Of a stretch of 64,000 bases of DNA, positions 1 through 11,800 are shown piece after piece. The translations under genes and the position numbers were made by a program. Origin of the DNA: Argyresthia goedartella. Its lineage: Eukaryota; Arthropoda; Insecta; Lepidoptera; Argyresthiidae. Each line of letters starts with the position of its first letter. Positions within the stretch are counted from its first letter, which is position 1. Location of the stretch: the NCBI GenBank assembly GCA_949825045.1, contig OX463822.1, forward strand, positions 31,746,703 through 31,810,702. The letters are read 5' to 3'. Under the pieces are notes generated by a model, which did no database searches, was not told the DNA's origin, and saw only the letters and a list, made by a program, of their open reading frames with translations.

Positions 1-88
1 TATAAATGTTATTGATTTGATACATACATGTTTTTACATATACCTACACAAGTAGTTTTACAATAAGTCTTCAATATGCTTCAATTTA

Positions 89-2938
89 TCATATCAGCAA
101 ACTGAAGATATCTTCAGTTAGCTGGTAAGACAGGGGTTGTATATATTTAGATACTGCAGCTTTGAGATGATGGCTGTTAAGGGGATATATATCTATTTGT
201 CGATTTATTCTATTATAAATAAAGGGACCCAAGAAACAGAAAAAATTATGGGAAAACGAGGTTCTGAAAATGCGTGAGGGAATGAAAACTCTGTCTTCAC
301 GGCGTTTTTTACGAGATCCGGGGTTAAATGTTGATAGGGAATGTTGTTTAATAACTAATTGATAAATAAACAGTTGGCGAACAGTGAGCACATCACAAAA
401 ATCATAAAGTTGCTGAGTAGGATAGAGAAAGGGTTTGAAGGTACAAACCTTTAAGATGGCTCTTTGAGCCCTTTCTAATTTAAGGAGTAGGGTTTTTGAT
501 GCTCCACCCCAAGACGTTATGCAGTAGGTCAAAATTGATTGACAGAGAGCTAGATATATGCGTTTCATCAACCCTCCGTCAGCCACATGACGCAGAGATT
601 TAAAAATATATATGAGTTTTCTAACTCTACCGCATAAAAGAAGGATGTGTGGACAAAAGGTAAGGTGATGGTCTATCAGTACACCCAAGTACTTAATGCT
701 GTCAGTCTTAGAAAGGAACGGGCAACAGCATCGAATGTTTTTCGGGTCAGTGCAATTGTGGGCCTGTATCGTTCCGTTGTGAGCCGTTCCAGAAGATCTC
801 ATGGAGAAAGTCAAATACTTTGTCTTTTCCGCGTTAAGGGTTAACAAGTTTTTTGCGAGCCATTGGTTTACTGAATTAAAGCCCATCTGCGCAACCTCAA
901 AGGTAAGTTCCCAGGTTTTAGCGGAAAAAAGTAAAGCCGTGTCATCTGCATAGGTGACTATTTTACCTTGAGGTAGATTTAAGTTGCACAGGTCATTAAT
1001 GTAGATGAGGAACAGGGTAGGACCAATGATGCTACCCTGTGGAACCCCATAAGATATCGGTAGTTCGGCACTACAATAATCTCCTATTTTTACAAACTGT
1101 GTCCGGTCCGTAAGGTAATCCTCCAGTAGTTTCAATTGAACCCCACGAATCCCCAGAGTATTTAATTTGTGCAAAAGAATGGGTACAGAAACCGTGTCAA
1201 AGGCCTTTGCCAGGTCCAGAAATATGCCCAAAACCTTATCGCCACGATCCAGATTTCTCACAATGTAATCCGTGAGTTCGTGTACTGGATCACTCGTGGA
1301 TATATTGCGGCGGAAACCAAATTGGGATTTAGAAAGTAGTTTGTTGTCTTCAAGGTACTTGATCAACCTAGAATTAACCAGACGTTCAAGCAACTTGGAT
1401 ATTGATGGCAGAATAGAAATGGGTCTATAGTTGTTGACACGGTCTCTGTCACCAGACTTGTGGATTGGGAGGATCATGCACTTCTTGAGGGATCTAGGGA
1501 ACACCCCTTGAGATAGGCACAAATTGAAGATGTGAGTGAGCGGACGCACAAATAAATCTTTAAAGAGTTTAAGGATCTTATTTGAAACTTTGTCCAAACC
1601 AACCGCACACACACTCTTAAGACCTTTAATTAGAGTCTCGATTTTATGTACATCGGTCTCTAGCAGAACAAAAGATTCCACTCTACTCTCTGAAGGGGTT
1701 AGTATAGGAACGTGTGCGTATACGTTACCAATCATTTTCTCCGCTAAACTCTTCCCTATATTAACAAAAAAGTCATTTACTTGGTCTGTTGTGTTTTCAT
1801 TGCCAGGGGGACCTAACAACCCATCAGCGTTAGACTTTACCTTTTTAGTACTTGAGATTTCTTTTATAACTCTCCATAAGTCCCTTGAGTTACTGCCTGC
1901 TTTAGTTATTTCATTTTTTTCATGTGTTCTTTTCAGTTTTTTTAGTAGATTATTGCAGAAATTTCTATATCTTTTGTATGTGGTTTGTAAAACCAGGTTA
2001 TCAGGCGATTTAGTAGATTTTTTGTGTAGTCGGTGTCTATTTCTCATGCAGCGAATAAGACCTGGTGTGATCCATGGCTTTATCACTTTCTGTCGGCGTG
2101 ACAACTTTTTGGAGGATGTATTAGCATCAATAGCACCACGTACATATGTAATGAATAAGTCTAAAGCTCGGTTTGGACTAGAAGAATTGTAAATTGGATC
2201 TAGGTCAATTTCGGAGAGACTTGTACTCAGACCCGAGAAGTCTATTTTAGTAGCTGTAGTTTGATTAAAAACTCTTCTTTGTTTGACTCTAAGGCAAAGC
2301 AGTACGAGTTGGTGATCAGTCAGTGTAGAGTTGGTAACAAGAGTAGTTGCAGAGTGTTTTGTTTTTAAAAAGACATGATCTAAACAAGTACGGTTAAGCC
2401 TTGTAGGTAGAATCTGAGCAGGTAGTAGACCATGATACGCACAAGTATTAAGATAGTCAAGAGTTCTGGATTCTGAATTGTTTGGCAGAATATCAATGTT
2501 TATATCCCCAACCAATGACAAGCTGTTAAAGGACGTTAGATTGGCCAGCGTCTTATTAAGAGAGGTGAGGAATGGATCAATATTTTGCTTAGAGGGGGAG
2601 CGATATATAGCAAGGATTGCTGTATCAGTACCAAATTTCACCAATAGGCTATTAGAGTCCTGAATAATGGGTTCATCGACAGATATTTTTAGATGATTGC
2701 GGACATATACTACAACCCCATCATTCTGGAGATAGTTATTTATGGTAGAGTGATGCATATACCCCTGCAATGGGGGTATAATAGGGTTGGCTGAAAGACG
2801 ACATTCTGTAAGTACAATCACATCACAAACTAAATTAAGTCTAGTTAGTAGCACTTGGGAACCCGCCATATTGCAGTTAATGCTGCGTATATTTTGGGTC
2901 AAAACTGTGAGGCACTCATCATATTTAGGGACGTACAT
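89..2938 (-). CDS. LINE ORF2: endonuclease plus reverse transcriptase
   Basis: A 949-residue open frame beginning at the first Met after an in-frame TGA. Residues about 10-230 carry an APE-type endonuclease: VLTQNIRSIN near the start, the Glu in LTECRL, LVGDINIDIL, and the final SxxxLTDHQLV-type block (TLTDHQLVLL). From about residue 480 the reverse transcriptase motifs follow in order: YRPISILPSISKLLERLV, QFGFRRNIST, LDLAKAFDTV, YGVPQGSIIGP, the catalytic TYADDTALLF, then KYLGVLID. The two RT aspartates are present. The protein would nick target DNA and copy the element RNA there (target-primed reverse transcription). The reading frame is intact over a length normal for CR1/Jockey-type ORF2. 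Clade placement in the CR1 group is from memory of the motifs and of the PHD-containing ORF1. Confidence 0.9.
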   Translation of the reverse strand: MYVPKYDECLTVLTQNIRSINCNMAGSQVLLTRLNLVCDVIVLTECRLSANPIIPPLQGYMHHSTINNYLQNDGVVVYVRNHLKISVDEPIIQDSNSLLVKFGTDTAILAIYRSPSKQNIDPFLTSLNKTLANLTSFNSLSLVGDINIDILPNNSESRTLDYLNTCAYHGLLPAQILPTRLNRTCLDHVFLKTKHSATTLVTNSTLTDHQLVLLCLRVKQRRVFNQTTATKIDFSGLSTSLSEIDLDPIYNSSSPNRALDLFITYVRGAIDANTSSKKLSRRQKVIKPWITPGLIRCMRNRHRLHKKSTKSPDNLVLQTTYKRYRNFCNNLLKKLKRTHEKNEITKAGSNSRDLWRVIKEISSTKKVKSNADGLLGPPGNENTTDQVNDFFVNIGKSLAEKMIGNVYAHVPILTPSESRVESFVLLETDVHKIETLIKGLKSVCAVGLDKVSNKILKLFKDLFVRPLTHIFNLCLSQGVFPRSLKKCMILPIHKSGDRDRVNNYRPISILPSISKLLERLVNSRLIKYLEDNKLLSKSQFGFRRNISTSDPVHELTDYIVRNLDRGDKVLGIFLDLAKAFDTVSVPILLHKLNTLGIRGVQLKLLEDYLTDRTQFVKIGDYCSAELPISYGVPQGSIIGPTLFLIYINDLCNLNLPQGKIVTYADDTALLFSAKTWELTFEVAQMGFNSVNQWLAKNLLTLNAEKTKYLTFSMRSSGTAHNGTIQAHNCTDPKNIRCCCPFLSKTDSIKYLGVLIDHHLTFCPHILLLCGRVRKLIYIFKSLRHVADGGLMKRIYLALCQSILTYCITSWGGASKTLLLKLERAQRAILKVCTFKPFLYPTQQLYDFCDVLTVRQLFIYQLVIKQHSLSTFNPGSRKKRREDRVFIPSRIFRTSFSHNFFCFLGPFIYNRINRQIDIYPLNSHHLKAAVSKYIQPLSYQLTEDIFSLLI

Positions 2939-3280
2939 TCCTCGACATCACATGAAAAGGAGTCCGATACCGTGACATTATCCAATTCCTCGCTTATGAC
3001 ATTATCAAGGCCAGTGCCGACAGGAAGAGCCATGGACACGAGGTAAGTTGTTACAGAGGGGGCCTAATATACCAAAGCAGGTATCAGGATAGGTTTTATA
3101 AATATTTGAATTCAGTTTATGTGTGTATATATTATTGCGTCGATGGATAGTATAATATGTGTAGTTATTTAAGTGTGTAAGCGTGCAGTGTGTACAAGTA
3201 AAAACTAGCTTAAAGTCTAAAGTGCGACGAAGGAAAGCAGATAACATTAATAAAAGTAGAGTGATAAGCTCAGAGACTAG

Positions 3281-4521
3281 TCAGAACAGCGGTTTTGCTG
3301 TCTCCCTTAGCTTATTGAGAGTAGATTCGTCATCCACTCTGATAAAGGGCAGATTGATCGCCTTCCTCAAACATACTTTTCCGTAGGAAATCCAACAAAA
3401 AGTAAATCCGTGGGTCTTTGCGAAGTCACGAGCCAGGAAATGAAGTTTTCTGGCTTTTGATGTGAGGCACTCAGAAACGTAGATAGGAGACACAGGACCG
3501 ATGAGGCTAAGATGACTGGTGTTAAACTTATTTTTATTGTCTTTTTTACTGTTAAATTTCTTAAGTCCTTTCATGATATTCTCCTTCATTAATACAGAGG
3601 TAAATTCTACCACGATAGGCTTTGTCTGATCAGGCTTAGCGAAGCCACGATATATGTCTCTAACATCAGATTTTTCTATTTCGATACCCAGAGCAGCTCC
3701 AATTTTGGTAGTGATATTGGAGAGCTCGTCTTTGTCCTCAGAAGGCTGTGCTTTGGGTATGTTCTTGATATCGATCTTGGCCGAGCAGGAATTTCTCTCT
3801 AGGATTTCTAATCGGGTTTCCAGGTCCTTAATGTAGGTTAAATGTTCGCGGCGTTCGGATTTGAGTATAGGATTTCCATAGAAGCTTGAATCTCAGAATT
3901 TTGTACAACCAAAGTCAGGTTCTGTGCCTTTATTTCCGTTAGTGCGGCCTGTAAGTTGATGAATTTATTTTGTTGTTCGGCCTCAAACTCCTTGATAGTT
4001 GCTAGTAGAGCTTCTGTCATCTCCTGTTTCACTATGCTACGCAGTTTATCCTCCGTAAGGTAATTGCTGTCTTGAGGGCTAGCTGTAGTGGTTGGGGCGG
4101 CACGCCGTTGTTGGGCAGTCCGGAGAGTCACAAAGGAGTCGTCGTTGGCCTTTACCGGTGTGTTTGTGTTATCCATCTTTGGTATGTTCACCTTGCAGCT
4201 GGGACATTTCCAACCCGCGTGGGGACCCACACTAAGACCAACACATAAATAGTGGTACACCAGTAGGCACTTGGGTTCCGTGCAAGTAATTCTGTCTTCC
4301 TCTTCGGTGAACTCACAGCATCCAGAGCAGCATTTGGACTTGCAATCCGGACAGAGCCAGGAGGAGCTTATATCAGCAAAGGCTGCCCGTGTAAGCTGAA
4401 CACATTTAAGATGGTGGGTTGCAGTGCATTCAGTTCTTGAGCAAGTTGCTTTTTCTTTGGCAGGTAGTGCTAATTTGCAGGACTTGCATTTATTCATTGT
4501 GCAAACAAACATAAATAACAA
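3281..4521 (-). pseudogene. LINE ORF1 with PHD-like zinc finger, frameshifted
   Basis: Two minus-strand frames together give one ORF1 protein. The first (4521 to 3838) starts MLFMFVCTMNKC; the second Met at about 4491 may be the real start. It carries cysteine/histidine-rich PHD-like fingers (CKSCKLALPAKEKATC, HHLKC, WLCPDCKSKCCSGCC, WKCPSC) and then a glutamine/glutamate-rich coiled coil. Near 3850-3880 the frame must change by one base. The coil continues (HLTYIKDLETRLEILER, read from the second frame) into a domain ending at 3281 with VSPIYVSECLTSKARKL and FTFCWISYGKVCLRK, resembling the C-terminal domain of other LINE ORF1 proteins. ORF1 proteins coat the element RNA. The frameshift is the visible break. 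Confidence 0.8.
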
Positions 4522-4600
4522 TATATTACGGTAGATAATTAAAACAAAAAAGCAAGCGGCAACTGATGTTGGTGGAGTATGAGTATTGTAGCGGCCTCTG

Positions 4601-5761
4601 TGTGTTTGATTCGAAGTGTGTAACTCTGCTACTCGTTCATAGATGGCGTTACTGAGCAGTGTGACTTGTCTTGCCTTGAGTGATTTTCGAACGCAGCCTT
4701 ATATTTTGTACTGGTCACACTATGGGTAGTTGTCAGTTTGACAGTGTCAGTCCGTTGATTTTTGTGGGAGTGCTCATAAAACACGTAAAACACTGTGGTT
4801 GTATTTCTATTGTTTTTAAGTCTGTGTCTTTGTGTGAGTGTGCTTTGAACCAACGGAAAGTGTTGTGCAGTACCTTGATCGCCTCTGCTGTCCAGGAATG
4901 CTTGATTTTCACCTGGATTTCTGGTGGTTTTTCACTGCCGGTATTAGTTCCTTCACCTCAACACGATAAATTGTTCCGAAAGTTCCAGGAAAATAACTTT
5001 TTGTAAAAATAAGTATAGGAGAAATTCAAACAACAGAGTGCTACCTTGACGGGGCGGGGTTGCCAGCGTAGTGTACTCAATACAAATAAGTAGATTTCAC
5101 GTCATCGGAGTGAGTGCTTCGTGTTGTGAAAGGTTGAAGTGATTCGGGGATCAATTCGTCGCGTTCGGACAGCGACCCTTTGTGTCGGCAAGCATCACGA
5201 CGGCGACAGCAGCGGGCTGCGACGAGAGTAAGATTCGACTTTTGCTTTCGGCACAAAACAAGATAACATCACATAGATAGAGGATGGATGAATAGAAGAA
5301 AACTATTTGTTACTCACAAAAAGAAATACGCTCACAATTAATTGTTTTCCTCGAGCATTTGACACGACGAAACCAAAACAATGGCCGCCATAAATACCAA
5401 TTGGAAAAAAGACATATTGGAATATTGATAGCTTTGATACCATAGACACAAAATACGACTACTACACTTACGATTCAATGTTGTATATTACCGGTTTTAT
5501 TGTACAACGATCGAACGTAACATAATCGACCATTTTCGAATAATCGATTTCGCGGGTAAATGGCAGCCCTCTTTAGGGCTAAAGTGATTAGGCGTAGATT
5601 TCGTATTTTGCCCTTTTTTAGGGCTAGGTTCACAGAAATCTTATACCTCGTCTACATTGTGCCCAAATGGGATAGAATATCGGTATAATATAAACAGTCA
5701 TTCCCACCGGCACGAGTGGCAATGGGCAGGGTGTAATGTAAAGCCGTCTCGCCCCCTCCAG
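4601..5761. other. Intronic or LINE 5' sequence, no gene recognised
   Basis: Continues from the LINE 5' region into sequence I cannot assign. A GC-richer stretch near 5150-5230 ends in GAGAGTAAGA, which looks like a splice donor, but no open frame with matching phase supports an exon. The last bases before 5762 (TCGCCCCCTCCAG) form the pyrimidine tract and AG of the first visible INTS7 exon. Confidence 0.4.
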
Positions 5762-5883
5762 GCATGGCGAGCGCATGGATGGTGGCGCGCGCGGCCGCAC
5801 TTTGCGCCTGCGCACGCGCCGCCGCCGCCGCGCGCGCACTGTGCCAGCAGCCGCCGCCCGCCACGGCGCACGCCAACGCGCAG
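5762..5883 (+). CDS. INTS7: INTS7 exon a (first in window)
   Basis: Acceptor CCCCCTCCAG ends at 5761; donor CAG|GTACCG follows 5883. Two bases complete a codon from the previous exon, then 40 codons are read (WMVARAAALCACAR ... QQPPPATAHANAQ), phase 0 at the end. The last ~55 bases and the donor are the first unit of a 95-bp tandem array. Confidence 0.75.
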
Positions 5884-8800
5884 GTACCGAGTAGCCTACT
5901 GTCCTACTGTTGTTGCACCGCGGCGCGCGCGCACTGTGCCAGCAGCCGCCGCCCGCCACGGCGCACGCCAACGCGCAGGTACCGAGTAGCCTACTGTCCT
6001 ACTGTTGTTGCACCGCGGCGCGCGCGCACTGTGCCAGCAGCCGCCGCCCGCCACGGCGCACGCCAACGCGCAGGTACCGAGTAGCCTACTGTCCTACTGT
6101 TGTTGCACCGCGGCGCGCGCGCACTGTGCCAGCAGCCGCCGCCCGCCACGGCGCACGCCAACGCGCAGGTACCGAGTAGCCTACTGTCCTACTGTTGTTG
6201 CACCGCGGCGCGCGCGCACTGTGCCAGCAGCCGCCGCCCGCCACGGCGCACGCCAACGCGCAGGTACCAAGTAGCCTACTGTCCTACTGTTGTTGCACCG
6301 CGGCGCGCGCGCACTGTGCCAGCAGCCGCTGCCCGCCACGGCGCACGCCAACGCGCAGGTACCGAGTAGCCTACTGTCCTACTGTTGTTGCACCGCGGCG
6401 CGCGCGCACTGTGCCAGCAGCCGCCGCCCGCCACGGCGCACGCCAACGCGCAGGTACCGAGTAGCCTACTGTCCTACTGTTGTTGCACCGCGGCGCGCGC
6501 GCACTGTGCCAGCAGCCGCCGCCCGCCACGGCGCACGCCAACGCGCAGGTACCGAGTAGCCTACTGTCCTACTGTTGTTGCACCGCGGCGCGCGCGCACT
6601 GTGCCAGCAGCCGCCGCCCGCCACGGCGCACGCCAACGCGCAGGTACCGAGTAGCCTACTGTCCTACTGTTGTTGCACCGCGGCGCGCGCGCACTGTGCC
6701 AGCAGCCGCCGCCCGCCACGGCGCACGCCAACGCGCAGGTACCGAGGAGCCTACTGTCCTACTGTTGTTGCACCGCGGCGCGCGGCTTGCGGGTGGGAGC
6801 GCTTCGTGCTCTGGTGGTTTTACGCCCGCTTCTCACGCAAGAGACGCAGTTTCGAATCCGGCGCTGAGACCAATTAGACCTCGTGCCGTGACCACGAGGG
6901 TTTACATCGTATATTCTTTCATAAATAATAAACAAATATCGGATGACCTTCACGGCGCTGCGATTGTGGCTCTGCCGACCTTGCGAAAGGTTCCGGGTTC
7001 GATCCCCGGCTGGAGACACAAAAAAGGCGCATTTCTAGAAATGTCATTTCCTGTTATATTTTTTGAATTTTATTACCATGGCATAAGGTTCAAAATCGCA
7101 ATGCCTCTTGCGTGGTCGCGCGCGATAATGAACCGGTCGTGTGTGTGACGTCGCTGTTTCTGGTTCCCACGACACAGGGTATCCTAGTGTGTGGCCAGAA
7201 GCAATTAATGTGCCTTATGTAATTTTTTATATAGGGTGTCCCGTGAATAATGGTCCAACGTTAAAGAGAAGACCGCTCACCTTAATTCCTTAAACTAATT
7301 TAAATATAAAAAAGTAGGGCTACTTTTTTTAGAAATTTTCCACTCCGTCTTCCGTACATCATGTTTTTTAATGCTGTTGCTAATAATGTTAACATTTCCA
7401 AATCTTATTTTGTAGAATAACAATGTAACCAGATAACAGTTTTGTTACTAACTGTTATTTATTAATGACTTGGAAAAAATCCCGAGTAGAAATACTTATT
7501 ATCTTTTCCGCCTTCAGATGACTGAAATAAAAAAATATGACATTGAACTAAACCATTCTTTTAAAAACTTGTACACCTCCCAGCTTTGTAAATTGGCATA
7601 AAACTTTAGCCTAGACTTTATCGTTACAAAGTTATTGCTATTAAACTGAAAAGCTATTTTAAATAATTGAATAAAAAGTAAAATGTCCGTTAAACGTCGA
7701 AAATGTCTGCCTAAGAGCCTGAATCACTAAGAAGGACAGCAGTTTTTGTTCAGTTTTAAGAATTAAGTTGACCTCCCATTAACGTTGCTCCATTATTTAC
7801 GGGACACCCTGTATGCAAATGTTTTTGCTATGTATTTTATATTTCCTATAAACGGCTTACTTAAAATTTTATCGATATTTTAAATACAAAGTACTTTTGG
7901 GACAACCTATACATTATCGGACGTTCCGTGTTTCGACTGACACGTTAAACTTTACGTCCCGGCTACTATCTCCCCTTTTTAGTAGTAGCCGTAAAGCGGT
8001 GTCAGCCCTAAAATTGCAGCTTGAAAACTTCTGACTGTCGGATTGGCCACTAGCCCGTCAGCCCTCCAGCAACACGTACTGAGCCAGCGTGGAGGAATAT
8101 GACTCAATATTACTCGTTTTTTACCCTGGTACAGGCCTGTGCCCCACTGCGGGGACATTAACAGGCCACAATGTATCATCACTAGTGTTGCACGCTCTGA
8201 CGCAGAAGATGCAAGATCGAAACCTGGAGTTGACCAACTAACTTGAATAAGTAATGCATCATTAATACGTTATATACGTTCTATGGTCACATATAAATGG
8301 GCATCGAAAGACTGCTAAAACGTGGCCACATCTGTACTCTTGCATTGTCTGTGCCATTGTAGTGTTTGTTTGTTGTACATAACCTGAAAAGAAAAGAAAC
8401 AAAAGAACTCTTCTACAACGGAAAACAAAAAAATATAACATTCTTTAAGGCCCGCGAACCGGCAGCCAAGTCCGGCGCGTGCGCAGTTGCCATCCGCAAG
8501 GCGAGTAAAGCGATGCAGGCGGCCGCGCAGAAGTATGGCAACATCGCGCGTGGGGCCTTCCATGCTGACAACACCACGCTGCGGCATCTGCAGATGTATC
8601 CTTTGTATTAAAACACTTTACCATCCTAACTCACAACACTTAACAATAACAACATTTTAATTACGTTATTCTACAAACAATTTGCATTTGTCAACGAGTA
8701 AGTCAAAGCATGGCGGTGACGTCAGGATAAGTATCATATGTTTTTAAAGAAATTTCGATTTACTGTTCTTCATGGTGTTAAGATTCGCTGAATTAAATCT

Positions 8801-11800
8801 ACCTCGTAAAATTGCATATCGCCCTCGCTGGTTCAAATCCGGCTCGAAGGTCCACTAAATGTAAAAAGCCCTTGTCTTCTATTACATTAAATTTTCCGAT
8901 TATTTGACTTGATAAATGTAGTGTATTGGCTATTTTTCTATAAATTATAGTATTATATTTGTCTCGACCGCATATGATAATAATGGCGGAGTGGGGCAGT
9001 TGTCGTCCGTCCGTCGACCGAGCAGGTTACCGGTGCCGAGCCAAAAGCAGTTAATTCTAGTGAAATTACACGTCTGTGCAACTGTGAGTAATAAACTAGC
9101 GTGTATGTAAATACAAATTTAAAGAAAGAAGATAAATATTGATTAAATCACATTACAAAAATGTTTTTAACTTATGATTTTCTCGAAGAATGTATTTTTC
9201 TGATGTAGAACGACATTTACAAGTCTTCTTATTAAAACTATTTCGAACATCTGTGAAGAAAACATGATGATGAAAACTATGAATTTTGTTCGATTCCAAA
9301 TCGATATTCGATCGATGTTTTCTGAACGGCCATTTTGAATTTGACGTTAGCTGCCAACCTGGCAGTTTTTTGACAACTGACAGACGAAAGCCCTCGCAAG
9401 TAAACGCGTTTTGGTTAGGGTATTGAAATTAAATCGCAGTCCATCTGGAATGTATTCGGGTTTCCCTCAGGATTGTCTATATAGCTGAGTGTGTTGTGGT
9501 TCCCCGAACCAGATAAAGTTCGCATTTTCGTGGCCGATTGGTTTTTCCCACGTAACATAACCTGTGTTGGAACACTGTGCTCATTGAAGCTGGCCCGTCA
9601 GTGATACCTGGTTGGCTGAAGAACCTGTCTACCAAGAAGAGCCTAGGGTGCACCCGGGCCTTGCAGAGAGACAGGAGGTTGACGGGACCGAAGCACAGAC
9701 CAGGTTAGATCGACCCCAATTACTTCAGCTCGGTGAATCGCCGACGTTCAAACTTCTCGGCAACTGATCGTTACGCTACCTCGTAGCTGATGGCCCCCTA
9801 CGAGGTCATTAGGTGCTGAGAAGCCTGAACACTTTGGTAGCTAGAGCGTGGCTTCCTGAGATTTGCAGCCGTCAAGGGCTCCAGGAAGGCACGATTTGGG
9901 ACTATCAATCTGTAGGTATAGGCGGTTATTAGGTAACTTGGTTGTGTTCCTATATCCACATAGATTGGTAGTATTGTAAGATATAGGTCTATTGCTGGTA
10001 GTAGATAGACAGATATTGAATTGAATTACCAGTTAGTCAATCTATTAGTGGTCTAGTAGTGCTATTGAATGAATGTTTGGTTAACATAGGTAGTTACATC
10101 TATTGATAGCAGGCTATTACATTGTTTTCAGTTTATAGCAATTTATAACTTGAACTAATATTGACTATCTGTGTGTGTTATAATGATAAAGGGAAACTAA
10201 ATTGTATTTACAGAATTTATATAGATATAAAACTCGGTTCCTATTGTTTAAGGAAAACAACATTGTTTAAGTTGTGGTTTAGGGTTCCCTCGTTTGGGTT
10301 GTAGACTGGAGGGTCCAATAAAATTGAGTTACTGCAAATTGTGAGTAAGTATCGTTCCGATCATGTCGTTATCTGAAATCCAGAAGGGTGTTTCTAAGGA
10401 ACTCAGATGGTTTTCCTCCGCACACGGTCTGATAGACCGTTTAGATAGGCATGATGTGGTATTGGAGCGGTCTATGGACGTTAAGGAACGTTACAATAGG
10501 GTGCTCGAATTGTCCGCGCAGGCGGAATCAGTTGATGGTTGCGCACCTGACAGGCTGTCACGGTTGCTAGGGGATGTCGACCAATGTATGGAGATGGCAG
10601 CTGCTATCACGCAGAAGGCTGCGGACATACGTAGACAGCGCGAGTCCAGCCATGGTGGTGACATTGAAGCACCTCTGCCGCTTCAGGGTTCGGGGTCCAG
10701 GTTACCTGCCATAACTATGCCTACTTTTGACGGAGTGTCCGGTGAATGGATGAGCTTCATCAATCTGTTCGACAGTTTGGTGCACATGCGATCGGACATT
10801 ACCAAGTCTGTCAAGATGGCTCAGCTGGTGGCAGCATTGAGGGGTGAGCCTAGGGAGCTGGTCGCTCATTTGACAGTTACGGAGGGTAACTATGAAACGG
10901 CCAGGCAATTGTTGGTCAGACGTTACCATAACAAACGGAGGTTGGCCGATGCCCAACTGAACCGTTTGTTTAGTATCCCGGTTGTGAACAAGGTCGGGGC
11001 CATACAGACGGAGGTTTTGAACCCAGGGTTGTCCGTCACCAAGGCTCTAGAGAATCTTGGACTTCCGGTTGGTGAATGGTCGTACCTACTGTTGTACATT
11101 ATACTTTCCCGCCTACCCGCTGACGTGCAGACTCGTTTCGAACAGTCTCACGGGAGGTCGGCCGAGGACCTGCCCGCCTTCTCCGACTTGGTCGGATTCT
11201 TGGAAGAGGAGGCTCGACGGGCAGAGAATTTGGGGTTGACGGTCACCCATCCTTCGGAGCCACAGAAAGCTGCCGGGAGCGCTGTGAGTAGGGGCCCTCC
11301 GACGAGGAAGGACCGCACCAACCGGCAGTCGTATGGGACTGTGAGTGAATTGACCCCACATGGTGAGACCTGCCCATGTTGTAGGCAGATTGGCCATGCT
11401 GTGGCCAATTGCAATAAGTTCGGGGAACTTAGGGTTCAGGGACGGCGCCGGATGGCCAAGCAGCGGAGCTGGTGTTTCCTGTGCCTCGGGCCACACATGG
11501 CTAGGGACTGCACGCGCACAAAAATGTGCGGATATTGTGGTGGGGCCTACAACAATCTGTTGTGCATTAACCGGTCCGGCCAACAGCCTCCACAGGGCCG
11601 TATCCAGGGTGACACGGCATGGGGCCCTGAGAATTCGTTTGCGACTCGGAGCGCAACTCAGGGGCCAACGTCCCCACGTCCACAGGGCCGTACCCAGGGT
11701 GACACGGCATGGGGCCCTGAGAATTCGTTTGCGACTCGGAGCGCAACTCAGGGGCCAACGTCCCCACGTGCACAGGGCAGTACCAGGGTGCAGGGCCGCA

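Larger units (their letters stand above)
1..4600 (-). mobile_element. CR1-like non-LTR retrotransposon, nearly full length
   Basis: Minus-strand LINE with the usual order: 5' region (above 4521), ORF1 (4521 to 3281), spacer, ORF2 (2938 to 89), then 3' UTR running off the left window edge. ORF1 starts with PHD-like zinc fingers and ORF2 joins an APE-type endonuclease to a reverse transcriptase, an arrangement known from the CR1 group. ORF2 is open over 949 codons but ORF1 carries a frameshift, so this copy is probably recent yet not autonomous. The right border is approximate: I saw no clear 5' end or target duplication, and the 3' tail is outside the window. It lies upstream of the first visible INTS7 exon, presumably in an INTS7 intron. 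Confidence 0.85.

Noticed and set aside
6990..7010. tRNA gene suggested by GGTTCGATCCC
   Set aside because: Only the Pol III promoter boxes are present; no acceptor stem or cloverleaf. Same at 59692. Called SINEs instead.
5764..7148. Series of overlapping ~89-codon plus-strand frames (MLHRGARALCQQPPPATAHA...)
   Set aside because: They are the same 95-bp repeat read in successive frames; the only real coding part is INTS7 exon a at 5762-5883.
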